Assembly: GCA_021464245.1 (NCBI GenBank)
Contig: JADCRB010000016.1
Location: forward strand, 8,251,674-8,315,673
Length of the DNA: 64,000 nt
Source: Carallia brachiata
Lineage: Eukaryota > Streptophyta > Magnoliopsida > Malpighiales > Rhizophoraceae
Direction: 5' to 3'
Translations under genes and position numbers: made by a program
Shown here: positions 24,700-35,135 of the stretch, piece after piece
Layout: each line of letters opens with the position of its first letter
How positions within the stretch are numbered: the first letter of the stretch is position 1
The notes under the pieces: generated by a model
Seen by the model: only the letters and a program-made list of their open reading frames with translations
What the model was told of the DNA's origin: nothing
Databases searched by the model: none

Positions 24700-25304
24700 T
24701 AGCCCAACACATTACACGGCCGCCACATTATGTGTCTTTGCCCAGCACATCCGCCGCTGCTAGCACGGCCGCCACAAGTGAAATTAGCAATGTGGGCAGC
24801 AGTGACTTTGATCATGAAAGCCATGAGTGACTCCGAAGTCAATTGAAGATGCTGGAGAAGGATCTTGCCGATGTCACCAAAGGCTTTAGTAGCGTCAGCG
24901 ATGTAAAGGAAGATGACAGCTTTAATTAATCTTAAGTGAAATGACGTATATTTAGAAAGTAATGAGTTTAAAATAAATTACCTTAAAAAATTCTCTAGTA
25001 TTAATCTTATAGTCTTGAGTCTTACTATTATATTAGTCAACTTAATTATATACTCTTATATGATTGATGACCTTATGAGTTTTGTCAGTAGAGTACTAAA
25101 TAATTGATTTGTTTGTAGAAAGAAGATATTCTGTTCTTTTTCACTTTTTATTTATAAAATACTTTTCATAATGTTGTTAATAATAACAATTTTTTATAAA
25201 TATAAGACTTAATTCGTTATTTTATTTCTACGTTAATAGGGTAAGTTATCTTTCTCAATGCTTAAATTAGTAATAGCATCGAACTTATAAACTAGTATAA
25301 CCAG

Positions 25305-26076
25305 TTGTAAACATATATAAAAAAAAAAAAGAAAAGTCAAAAGTAAAAAAAAAAAATTAATAGTCGGCTTATTTTTTTCGCAAGCGTGCTTTCACACAAG
25401 AAAGGAACGTTATTCCTTTCGCACACATGTTTTTACAAAGAAAGGGACTTTATTCCTTTTGCAATCGTGCTTTCACACGGAAAAGGATTTTTTTCCTTTC
25501 GCACGCATGTTTTCACACAGAAAGGGACTTTATTCCTTTTGCACGCATATTTTCACATAAGAAGGGAAACTATATAAATAGGCATCCCTCAAGCCTTTCA
25601 ATCCATCCTAGGCAAAGCAAAAATCTCATCTTCTAAAATTTTGCATCTCTTCCTTTCTCTCTCTAAATATTTTGGGTGTATACTCTCTAGCTGCTATTAA
25701 GTTAGATCGGCTAGATCAGAAAACCAAGATATTAAATATTTGAGTGGGATCAAGCCTCCTACGGCCCTTACCGGAGTCTATCCAGTCCGAGTGGGATCAA
25801 ACCTCTTACAGCCCTTAACGGAGTTCTAGCACCCCCTAAGATCAAGCCTCGGCCCTTAGTAGAAATTATTTCCTACAGTTCAAGAGCTTAGTGTAAAAAT
25901 TCAACCTCTTTCGGTCAAGATCAAGTCTTTGCGACCCTTGACTAAATCACACAGGAGTATTAATCAGAAGATCTACCCAGAGATCGAACCAGCATAAATT
26001 TTAAACATTTATCTGTAATTTGTATTTGTTTTTTCGTAGCCTAACTGTTGCAGGCTTTGAATTTACATCGCTCACA
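25305..26076 (+). repeat. 5' LTR of the gag-only element
   Basis: TG...CA termini (TGTAAACA...CTCACA). It contains 'ctatataaatagg' (a TATA box near 25570), then 'gggtgtatactctcta'. The 3' LTR has about 90 bp more: it has an additional 'gagtgagatcaagcc' type unit near 29060-29160. Confidence 0.85.
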
Positions 26077-26100
26077 AATTTTTGGCATGCTCAGTGGGAC
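26077..26100 (+). other. Primer-binding region
   Basis: AATTTTTGGCATGCTCAGTG directly after the 5' LTR, the same as the region after the LTR at 38250 except for one base (GCACGCTCAGTGGGAC there). I cannot assign the priming tRNA with confidence. Confidence 0.6.
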
Positions 26101-26173
26101 ATCTCTGCCTCCCATCTTCTATTCCTTTTTAAAAAAAAATTTAGCAGGAATCCAAAATCGATGTTGTGACAGT

Positions 26174-27386
26174 CATGATGACAAGTGCAACCAACACGGA
26201 AGATAGGATCGCGGAATTGGAAAGCAAAATTTTCCAACTGCTCAAGGCTGTGGAAGAAAAAGATCAACATAACGGTCACCTCAAAGGAAAGGTCCCAATC
26301 CAAGCTGATCGTGAGACCCGCGAAGAGCAGCCGTATCCACCTGGTTTTACCCCAGAAGCAACGCCAGCTGATCTCTTCACTGCGGAAAAGCAACAAGGTA
26401 ATTCCACACAGCTACTGCCTGCAAATTCTGCCGCTTCGCTATTTTTCTAACAATTACAGGATATGATAGCAAATACAATCTATTTGTAACAAAGTGCACT
26501 ATTTCAAGGTTCACAAATATATGTCAAACTGTACACTAAGCGGATCAAAAATCTCAACATGCCTTTGGGCTACCAACTGCCCAAGTTTCGACAATTCAAC
26601 GGACGAGATAATCCCAAACAGCACGTCGCCCACTTCGTTGAAACCTGTAACAATGCAGGAACTTACGAAGATCTCTTGGTAAAGCAGTTCGTTCGTTCAC
26701 TTAGAGATACTGCCTTCACCCGGTTCATAAACCTTGAACCAAAATCAATTGACAGTTGGTAGCAGCCGCAACGCGAGTTTCTCAACAGATTTTTCAGCAC
26801 CCGTCGAATAGTAAGCATGATGGAGCTTACTAGCACTAGACAAAAGAAAGGAGAGCTTGTCATTGAATACATAAACAGATGGCGTGCTCTCAACTTAGAT
26901 TGCAAAGATCGTCTGACGGAGACTTCTGCAGTGGAAATAATGCACTGGGAACTGCTATACATCTTGCAGGGCATCAAATCTCGAACTTTCGAGGAATTGG
27001 CGACTCGCGCACATGATATGGAAATAAGCATAAAAACCTGTGGAGGTACGATTCTCATCCAATTGGGCCAATATGGCGGCAAGAAAGTGATGGCCATTGA
27101 TGCTTCACCAATAAAAGTTGGAGCTAAAGCAAAAATGAGTCCTCCAGCACTGGCAAATCAACCGAAACAACAAGAAAAGGGAAGGACGACATTGCGAGAG
27201 TTGGAACAGAAGAAGTATCCATTCCCCGACTCAGACGTTCTAGACATTCTTGATCAACTTTTAGAAGCTCAGTTGATCAAACTCCCGGAGTGTAAGCAAC
27301 CCAATCACAAGGATCGGGTCAATGTTCTGAAATTCTGCAGGTATCACTGCACAGTCAACCACCCAACCGAGAAGTGCTTCGTCTAA
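26174..27386 (+). pseudogene. Gag-like polyprotein of the gag-only element
   Basis: The amino part has a coiled-coil-like stretch (RIAELESKIFQLLKAVEE) and a PYPPGFTPEA motif. A shift near 26450-26550 then separates it from the capsid-like core (NMPLGYQLPKF, HFVETCNNAGTY, FVRSLRDTAF), which stays in one frame from 26559 to 27386 apart from one TAG at 26760. It ends in a zinc-knuckle-like CRYHCTVNHPTEKC. Gag packages the element RNA. Relative preservation of this frame with no pol behind it suggests late decay, or selection on gag while the element was mobile. Confidence 0.8.
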
Positions 27387-28046
27387 AAGGAGCTGATCTT
27401 GAAGCTCATGGATCAAAATAAAATCATTTTGGACTAGAAAAACGTAGTCTCAGCCAACCAGACTACCGTCCCTTCAAATCTGTCAGAAGAAAGTCAATAT
27501 GAATTTACGCTGCATGCTATCAACGCATCCTGACCTGGTTCGATCAAGCGGTAAACTTTTAAAATTTTACTGCGTAAAAAAAAAAAAAGAAAAGTAAAAA
27601 AAAGGCAAAAAAAAAAAAGAGAAAAGCAAAAAAAAAAATGAAAAAAATGAAAAAGCAAAAAAAAAAAATTGAAATGCACGTGCAAGTTCAAAACCCAGCC
27701 CAAAGTCTAAATTCAGATGTAGGGGCAGATCACAAACCCCGACTCAAATCCCAAAACCACCAAGCCCAAACTTTGGGTTCAAAGTGCAAATTCAAATTCC
27801 AGCTCCAAATCCAAATCCAAATTCGAGTCTAAAAGCCTAAACTCGAACTCCAGCTCAAAGCCCAAATTCACCAAATCTAAACCCGGGTTCAAATTCTAAA
27901 TCCAAATTCCAACCCATAGCCCAAATCCAGATTCGGGGGCAAAGCTTAAACCCTGAATCAGAATCTAAGTCAGCAACTCAGCAGCTTAACAGCTCAATAG
28001 CTCATCAACCCACAGCTTAGCAGCTCAACAACTCCACAAATTAAGA
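27387..28046 (+). other. A-rich and 'cccaaatcc' low-complexity spacer of the gag-only element
   Basis: A poly-purine stretch (about 27575-27670), then short imperfect repeats of 'cccaaattcaaatcc' to about 27960. The full-length relative has an equivalent stretch at 44897-45200. Open frames here reflect composition only. Confidence 0.7.
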
Positions 28047-28465
28047 CTCCTGTCTCGCGCGAGTATAAAAGGCGAACAGTCAAACCAGACTCCTATCTCA
28101 CACGAGTATAAAATACGACAACACAGTTCAACATAGTTCAGTACTCCTGCCTCACATGAGTATAAAAGGTGACAGCGCAGTTCAAAATAGTTTAGCACTC
28201 CTGCCTCGCACGAGTATAAAATGTGACACCGCAGTTCAACACTCCTGCCTCGTACGAGTATAAAAGGCGGCACCACAGTTCATCACTCTTGCCTCGCACG
28301 AGTATAAAAAGCGAAACTGTAGTTTAACACTCCTGTCTCACACGAGTATAAAAGGCGACCCCGCAGTTCAGCACTCTTGTCTCGCATGAGTATAAAAGGC
28401 GAACAATCCAGCAAACCAGACTCCTAACTGGCACGAGTATAAAAGGCAAAACGGCAACAACAACA
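28047..28465 (+). repeat. Nine tandem ~44-bp units, each with a GTATAAAA box
   Basis: Units begin CTCCTGCCTCGCACGAGTATAAAAGGCG or close variants. Starts are near 28047, 28090, 28144, 28198, 28242, 28286, 28330, 28374 and 28421 (spacings 43, 54, 54, 44, 44, 44, 44, 47). Every unit keeps GAGTATAAAA, which looks like a TATA box, while the spacers vary. The full-length relative has one such unit (CTCCTAGCCCGCATGAGTATAAAC) at about 45213, just upstream of its homeobox frame. Confidence 0.9.
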
Positions 28466-28584
28466 CAAGGCCTAGTCGGAGTTAGAAGACTTCAACATTC
28501 AAGGTTTATCAATACGTCTCAAGTTTCAAACTAAATTTCAAGACTCAGTTCGGAGTCCTCACCGACTCTTAAAGTGAGGGCATT

Positions 28585-29447
28585 TGTAAATATATATAAA
28601 AAAAAGGGATAGTCAAAGGTAAAAAAAAAAGTCAATAGTCGGCTTATTCTTTTCGCATGCATGCTTTCACACAAGAAAGGAACATTATTCCTTTCGCACG
28701 CATCTTTTCACACAGAAAGGGACTTTATTCCTTTCGCACACTTGCTTTCACACGAAAAAGGATTTTATTCATTTCGCATGCATGTTTTCACACATAAAAA
28801 GGGACTTTATTTCTTTCACACGCATGTTTTCACACAGGAAGAGAAACCTTATAAATAGGCACCCCTTCAAATCTTTTAATCAATCCCAGGCAAAGCAAAA
28901 ATCTCATCTTCTAAAATTTTGCATCTTTTCCTTTCTCTCTCTAAATATTTTGGGTGTATGTGCTTTAGCTGTCACTAAGTTGAATCCGCTAGATCAAAAA
29001 CCCAAGATATTAAATATCCGAGTGGAATCAAGCCTCCTACAACCCTCACCAAAGTCTATTCAGTCTGAGTGAGATCAAGCCTCCTACGGCCCTCACCGGA
29101 GTCCATCTAATCCGAGTCGGATCAAACCCATACGGCCCTCACCAGAACTAGACCATTCCAAATAAGATTAAGTCTCTACGGCCCTCATTGGAGTTCCAGC
29201 ACCCCCTGAGATCAAACCTCGGCCATTAGTGGAAATTATTTCCTACAGTTCAAGAGCTTACTATGGAAATTCAATCTCTTTCGGTCAAGATCAAGTCTTT
29301 GCGACCCTTAACTAAATCACACCAGAGTATCAATTGCAAGATCTACCCAGAGATCGAACCCGCATAAATTTTTAATTTTTAATTGTAGTTTGTATTTGTA
29401 TTTTCGTAGCGTAACTATTGTAGGCTCGAAAATTTATACCGCTCACA
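28585..29447 (+). repeat. 3' LTR of the gag-only element
   Basis: Preceded by a purine tract (AAAGTGAGGG) that serves as the plus-strand primer. Starts TGTAAATA and ends CTCACA. Same family as 25305-26076, with an extra internal unit and scattered substitutions, so the insertion is not recent. Confidence 0.85.
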
Positions 29448-30329
29448 CCAGTCAAGTCAAGATTTATAATTAATAAGTGGAAATAGACTTATTCATGTCA
29501 TTGAGAGAAGTTCAACTCATTAAATAAAAATAACAAATTAAATATGCAAGTGAATCATAAAAGTTACAAAACTATAATTACTTATAATTCAGATTCAATC
29601 AATTAGAGTACATTATAGTTTTCTTTTGGGAAATCCTACAACACAACTATCATAAGTCAATACTACTTTTAATAGTCAAAGTAATGGCCAACAACCCAAA
29701 CTCTTAAAGCACACTTTATGTATGTTCTATCAATTATCATAAAGCCCGGAAGCATTACTATATATTAAATCCCAATTCTCAATTACTATGGCCCCAAACG
29801 TAAATAAGCAATTGATATTTCTTTAAGGCCATCTTATTTTCGGTTATTGAACGATCATAAATCGGGTATGTAGTTCTTAATCACACATAAAAAATATTCA
29901 TTTCTAAATTACAAGTTCTAATACAATTTGTTAAATTGATAAAAAAATCTGTTATCATAAAATATAAGTCTTGGTTGGCTCAAAACTGATTTTTGCATTT
30001 TAAAAAAATAATATAATCATGAATTTTCTAAGTAATATATTTCTGAAATCGTTAATTCGTCTCTATAGTTCGCCTTAGTTAATTTCTCTCTCCCGATCTT
30101 TACTGAAATCACGCGCGTTTAAATAGAGTTTTCGTGTGTGTTCGAAAAGGGATAATTAGTTATATATATACAAGTTTAAAATTAATTCAGTATGTGTATC
30201 AATAATCAGATAAACAGTCGGGATTGATTTAATTAATTGATTATTTCTTTATGAATTGAATTTTATTATGAATATTTTTTAATATACGAATTTTTTAAGT
30301 ATATTTTAAAAGAGAGAATATTAGTATCT

Positions 30330-31290
30330 TGAAATTTATTATTTCGGTTAGTGTTTTGATTAAAATTAAAATTAATATTTTAAAATAAACTGATAATTTT
30401 TTAAATATATGATATTTTATATTTTCAAAAATTATCAATTTTATTTAAAAATATTAATTTTAATTTTAATTAAAATATCAACTAAAATATTAAATTTTAA
30501 AACATTTAATTTTAAAATATATATTAGTGTTTATTTTAAAATATTATTTTAAAATACTAATTAAAAATATTTTATATTATTAATGGTCGCTTCTCCATCC
30601 GTGTCGATTAATAGTGCGTCGTGCCTGTCTTTTGCATCGATGTGGATGACCTGTCTCCCCAAATAAGGAAAATGAAAAGAACAGGACAAAGAGAGTTTTA
30701 TCATGGAAAATAATCGGGTTTGAATTTAGAAAAAACAAACAGATAACATAAAGGGAAAAAGAAAAAGAAGAAATGAATATTGATTATTTTTAATTAGTAT
30801 CTTAATATTTATTATTTTAGTTAGTGTTTTGATTGAAATTAATATTAATATTTTTAAAATAAAGTTGATAACTTTTTAAATACTAGATATTTTGTATTTT
30901 TTTTAAAAAATATCAATTCTGTTTAAAAAATATTAATTTTAATTTTAATTAAAATATTAACTAAGATATTAGATTTTAAAATATTTAATTTTGAAATATA
31001 TATTAATGTTTATTTTAAAAATATTATTTTAAAATATTAATTATAAATATTTTAAAATATTAATGGTCACTTTTCCATCCACGTCGATTAATAAGTGCTT
31101 TGTGCCTGTCTTTTACATCAATGTGGATGACCTGTCCCCTCCCCCCCCCCCAAAAAAAAGGAAATGAAAAGAATAGGACAAAGGAAGTTCTATCATGAAA
31201 AATAATTGCGTTAGAACTTAGAAAATGCAAACAGATAACAAAAAAGAACAAACAGAAAAAAGAAGAAATGAAAGGCTACCACGCTCACAG
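30330..31290 (+). repeat. Two ~440-bp AT-rich repeats (module C)
   Basis: Conserved blocks start near 30583 and 31063 (spacing 480). They end about 270 bp before the NLR start codon. Same family as in modules A, B1 and B2. Confidence 0.8.
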
Positions 31291-31318
31291 CTTTCCGCTA
31301 AAAAAAAATCTTCTTACT

Positions 31319-31325
31319 TATGAAA
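31319..31325 (+). promoter_or_regulatory. Degenerate TATA position (TATGAAA) of the longest NLR copy
   Basis: Aligned with TATAAAA in modules A and B2; here and in B1 the fourth base is G. It lies about 240 bp before the ATG at 31562. If this was the core promoter, the longest gene copy carries the weakened version. Confidence 0.35.
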
Positions 31326-31561
31326 GGCCCCCTTTAATTATTAGCCCTTTATTTTTCACTTTTTGTTTTTTTTTTTTGCCAAAAAAAATTGTGTGGCTTT
31401 AGACTTTCGAAAAAGAGATAAGGTCCATAAAATCACAATTTCTCTCATTCCTGATAGTACCACCCTACCAAGCAACATTTTCGGGGGTTCTAATATCTCC
31501 CATTTTAACCACATTATGTGCGCAATTCCCATCTCCCTGTAAGCTCAATCTTTTTACAACT

Positions 31562-33553
31562 ATGTTCACAATGGAGGGCGATGATATGTTCACCATTTTA
31601 CGTATCATTTCCATGGCCCAACACATTACAAGGCCGCCGGGCCAACAGATTGCAAGGCCACCACATAATGTGTCTTTGCCCAGCACATCCGCCACTACTA
31701 GCACGGCCGCCACAACTGAAATTAGCAATGTGGGCAGCAGTGAGTTTGATCATGAAAGCCATGAGTGGCTCCGAAGTCAATTAAAGATGCTGGAGAAGGA
31801 TCTTGCCGATGTCACCAAAGGCGTTAGTAGCATCAGCGTTGTAACGGGAGATGTCAGCTGTTTGCTCACGTCGCTTAAAAACCAAGCTAACATCCTGCAG
31901 TCCATTTTGTGGGATGTACTTCTGGCTCCTGGTGGCGATACTATCCTCCCTGCTGGCCAAGTTAACGCCGGCGTCCAGAGGGTTGCTGATGTAGTTTTAA
32001 TGTTGAAGTCCCAAATTCCTAGTACAGGAATTTTAAGAGTGCAAAGTGTCTCCGATTTAATAAACCATTTGGTTAAGATGCCGCCCTCAAGAGTATCTAG
32101 GTTGTTCACATTTGCAAGAATTTGAGAACTATGAGCGTCTCGAGGAAAATTCCTCCGCTTTCCCAGAGAAAATATTACGGCAGTGTTTGTTTTGCTTCTC
32201 CGCTTTCCCAGAGAGTTATGTTGCCGACAAGACACTGTTGATGTACTGGTGGATTGGAGAGGGCCTGATAGATACTCAAGAAAACCCTGGGAAAATTGTC
32301 GAGGAAATTACCAACGAAATTGTGAAGCGGTTCATGGAGTTTCATTTCATCGAGCCTGTTACCAAGAATGGGAAATTGATCGGGCTTCGGATGCCTCCGT
32401 TTATTCGTTATGTAGTTGCGTATCTTGCAGAGCGCGCCAATTTCTTTGATTTTGATTTCGAATGGAATCCCACGTCAAACTTCCGATTGTGCCAGAGGGC
32501 GTGCTTGATAGAAACTGCAGATGGTTCTTCTCAACAACAGCTGATTGAAGGCGCTCGATTGCATCCAGAGAAACTAAGAACCCTGTTCAATTTCAATGAA
32601 CGCATGGTTGATATTACAGGGGAATGGTTCCGGAAAATAAGAAATGTTAATGTTCTCTATTTGGGAGTGTGGGATAAACAAGATGAGTGGAAATTTGAGC
32701 TAAGAGGCAGCAAATCCTTGAAGTGGTTGAGACGTATGAAGCATTTGAGATTTCTTGGCCTCCAAGGATTTGAAACAAGTTGGGAGATCCTAGAGGCTAT
32801 TGAGGAGGTCGAAAACTTGAGGATTTTGACTCTCAAGAAGTGGCGGGGACACTTTTTAAAATTAAAAAACAGTAAGTCGCTGCGAAGTTTATCACACTTG
32901 GAGTTAGGCCGTGGGGAGTACCCGCCCGAGGTGACAAGACAATTCACAGAACTCCAAGTTTTGAAGGGATTTGAAATTTCTGGGCATCAATACTACGATG
33001 GTACCTTTTTGAATGATTTAGCACGATTGACGAAGTTGAGGAAATTGAGCATCACTTCCACTTTTTTCTCCCAGTTTGGTGATTTAGACATGAGAGCACT
33101 AGAAAGTCTCAAGTCTCTTCGAAAACTTACTATTAAGTGGTCCCCCCCTGAGGACCAATATGGGGGCACACACTTTCCGACACTGCCAGGTTTGCAGAAA
33201 CTGGCTCTCCGGTTTTATCCCTATGCCACTGGAGGTGTCTTGAAGGCGGCATTCCCGAACCTCCAGAAGCTCCACATCAGAGGGGGAAAGGTAAGTGACC
33301 TGCCAGACTTAAGCGTAAAAATACTACGTCTCATAGATTTGCTTATTTGTACTTGGACTGGGATAGACTAAGGCATAAGTTCCCGGGCTTGATTTATCTA
33401 GAAAAAGATAAATGCCCCCATCTACAATCTTTCCCCTGCGATGCAAATGGAGTGTGGATCAACAACGAAGAGCTGACAGAGAAGTTGTTGGAAGAATTGG
33501 GATTCAGTTGGTCATTCCTTGCCACTTATCCTTCACTTGAGCAACGTGTGTGA
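31562..33553 (+). pseudogene. RPP13-like-4 / At5g45510-type NLR, no P-loop, two frameshifts
   Basis: The product would be an NLR-type immune receptor or a truncated relative. From the first ATG a frame of 187 codons encodes a Ser/Thr-rich leader and a helical amino domain (SQLKMLEKDLAD) and stops at 32123. From about 32112 the frame one base over encodes a winged-helix-like segment (LFCFSAFPESYVADKTLLMYWW, shown here in part: CFSAFPE, YWWIGEGLID), then LRRs (RNVNVLYLG, MKHLRFLGL, LTKLRKLSI, LPGLQKLAL) to 33371. A second shift near 33340 leads to the conserved end (CPHLQSFPCDANGVWIN, stop 33551-33553). There is no Walker A, kinase-2 or GLPL motif. The amino domain runs straight into the winged-helix region, as I recall for the At5g45510-like group. 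Direct GT-AG splicing cannot repair the first shift, because the candidate intron is only 18 bp. Either a pseudogene or two assembly errors. Confidence 0.8.
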
Positions 33554-33740
33554 CCCGTCCAATCATGCAAACCACATTTGCATCCCATCACGTCTGCATA
33601 CTTTGTTTCGTTATTTATTAGCTGCTGAGTTTTCCTTGTGGATTTTGTTTTCCCTCTCCACGTCCCACACATGTACTCATCGATTTGGTGGGGATAGGAA
33701 TCTTTCTCCTTGATATATTTCTGCTATTATGTAGAGACTT

Positions 33741-34170
33741 TGTTGGACAATGACACTATGACAGCTGTCATAGTTCAACCTTTAAAGCTTGGAACACTTA
33801 GTTCAAATGAAATATTTTTAGTTAGAATGTAATTTATGATTTGTATGAAATGACAATTGTTATGGCCTTTTGTAAAGCTGAATTTTCTGCTAAACTTACT
33901 GTTAGTAGAAGTAAGTGGAAAATTTGATGTGTAAATAAGTTTATGTTCATCATTTCTCTTGTATCATATTTAGTGTGCTAAACTCCTATATAATGGAGTG
34001 TTAAATCAATAAAATTTAAGTCATTTGGCTTTACTTTTTGTTGTGATTTTCCACTTTTTCATTTCTTTCTCTGCTGCAATTTTTGCAGCAATGCTTCCAC
34101 TGTTTTTCTTTCTTACTCTGCTGTAATTTTTCAGTTTCAATCTAAAGTCATAAACTCATCTTTTCCTTCA
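33741..34170 (+). mobile_element. 5' LTR of a Ty1/copia element
   Basis: Starts TGTTGGACAATG and ends CCTTCA, then two bases, then TGGTATCAGAGC, the initiator-tRNA-Met primer site usual for copia. It contains an AATAAA at about 34008. The matching 3' LTR was not found, so the element is broken on its right. It lies about 190 bp after the NLR stop codon and could supply that gene's 3' end. Confidence 0.75.
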
Positions 34171-34172
34171 AA

Positions 34173-34184
34173 TGGTATCAGAGC
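34173..34184 (+). other. Copia primer-binding site TGGTATCAGAGC
   Basis: Perfect 12-base match to the usual plant copia site complementary to initiator tRNA-Met, two bases after the LTR end. Confidence 0.85.
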
Positions 34185-34950
34185 ATCTAATGATCTTTGG
34201 GGAACTCTCAAATTCTGTTTTTCGCGTCCAAACTCAGTTTTTCATCATCATCTTGCTACTCTTTCATTTTCTGCAGCAGTTCATTATCTTTGATGCTCTT
34301 TTGCAGCCTCATCTCTGCTGCAACTCTCAATTTCTGCATTTTGCTGCACTCATTTTGTGCAAAAACTCCTCTGCTGCACTTCATACATTTCTGCAGCTAT
34401 TTCCAGCTTCTGAACTGGTTTGAAACTCTTCCTTTAGGCCAAAATCTGGTTTTAAAATGCTCATTTTCTGCATCTCTCAATATTCTACTGCATCATCATT
34501 TCTGCAGCTCTCATTTTCTACTGCACTTAACTTTCTGCTATATTATCAACTGATTTTCTGCTCCATTTTCAAAAATTTGTTATGCATTTTGAAATTTCTG
34601 CACTCTCAAATGCTGCAATCTGCATCTCTGCAGTTCTTTATACTGCACTTTTAGACCTTCTACTGCAACTTCTGCAGTGTTGCTACTTCAACTGTTACTG
34701 CAATGTTGCTGTTTAGCAGTTCTACATTTCTGCTTTGTGGTTCTGCATTTCTACTGCACTAAAATTTATTGCAATCTTTTTGCTTTTACAAATTCTAGTT
34801 TCTGGACTGGTTTTCTGCAGTATCATTGCTTCAAACTGCATATTTCTGGTTTAGAACTCTTGACATCAAAAAACAGTTTCAAATCTTGGTTTACAAACCA
34901 CTCAAGTTGCACATGCAACACTCATCTATCAACAATGTTCTCTCATCAAG
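34185..34950 (+). other. Copia internal leader rich in CTGCA motifs
   Basis: Dense in 'tttctgcag', 'ctgcatttct' and 'tgctgcact'. Several frames are open because of this bias, but no gag domain is visible. No pol sequence follows, so most of the element is missing. Confidence 0.6.
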
Positions 34951-34954
34951 TTGA

Positions 34955-35135
34955 AGACCTCCATCATGAGTTTGGGAAAAAAAAAATGAACTCAATCTTT
35001 GAAGACCTCCATCATGATTTCAGGAGGAGAAAAAATGAACTCAATTCTTCAATAACCTCCATCATGACTTCGGGAGGAGAAAAATAATGGAGTCACCTTT
35101 TAAAGACCCTCCATCATGACTTCAGGAGGAGAAAA
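34955..35135 (+). repeat. Four ~50-bp repeats with 'cctccatcatgacttcagga'
   Basis: Core CCTCCATCATGA recurs at about 34958, 35006, 35056 and 35107 (spacings 48, 50, 51), each followed by a purine run GGAGGAGAAAAA that resembles a polypurine tract. Part of the broken copia element or of DNA next to it. Confidence 0.75.

Larger units (their letters stand above)
22367..24925 (+). pseudogene. NLR 5'-end fragment, module B2, split by nested insertions
   Basis: Matches 31400-31860 of module C in two pieces (about 22367-22613 and 24700-24925). They are separated by 2.1 kb of inserted DNA that starts and ends at the same GCCCAACAC site as in B1. Distal to it, 'catgagtgactcc' turns the tryptophan codon of ESHEWL into a stop. 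It ends at the shared breakpoint. A third partial copy of the leader (about 22890-22985) lies inside the insert. Confidence 0.75.
21426..25304 (+). repeat. Tandem module B2 (partial)
   Basis: Repeats only the downstream half of the module: two ~440-bp repeats, the promoter-like block, the NLR 5' end with the B1-type insertion, and the tail. Because it shares the B1 insertion, it arose from B1 (or a common parent) after that insertion. It then gained a short internal duplication and a further nested element. Confidence 0.7.
25305..29447 (+). mobile_element. Gag-only, non-autonomous Tat-like gypsy element
   Basis: Complete element flanked by a perfect 5-bp duplication, CCAGT, at 25300-25304 and 29448-29452, inserted in the tail of module B2. 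It has two LTRs, a primer-binding region, a gag-like region and a 9-copy TATA-containing repeat, but no protease, reverse transcriptase, RNase H or integrase. Gag and LTR similarity to 37467-47660 suggests it moved using proteins of such a relative. It is about 4.1 kb against 10.2 kb for the relative. Confidence 0.9.
29453..31840 (+). repeat. Tandem module C, non-coding part
   Basis: Fourth unit of the array: short leader (29453-29670, joined directly to the part matching 18300 onward), the stretch similar to a copia LTR, two ~440-bp repeats and the promoter-like block. It leads into the only copy of the NLR that continues past the shared breakpoint. Confidence 0.75.

Noticed and set aside
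28025..28276. Minus-strand open frame with repeated ILYSCEAGVLN-type segments
   Set aside because: It is the antisense reading of the 44-bp TATA units; its repetition comes from the DNA repeat, not from a protein.
28047..28465. Regular repeats with variable spacers, resembling a CRISPR array
   Set aside because: The genome is plant nuclear DNA, the units lie inside an LTR retrotransposon, and spacer lengths follow simple tandem duplication.
32090..32130. A GT...AG stretch at the first NLR frameshift that could be an intron
   Set aside because: It would be only about 18 bp, far below any plant intron, so a true frameshift or sequence error is more likely.
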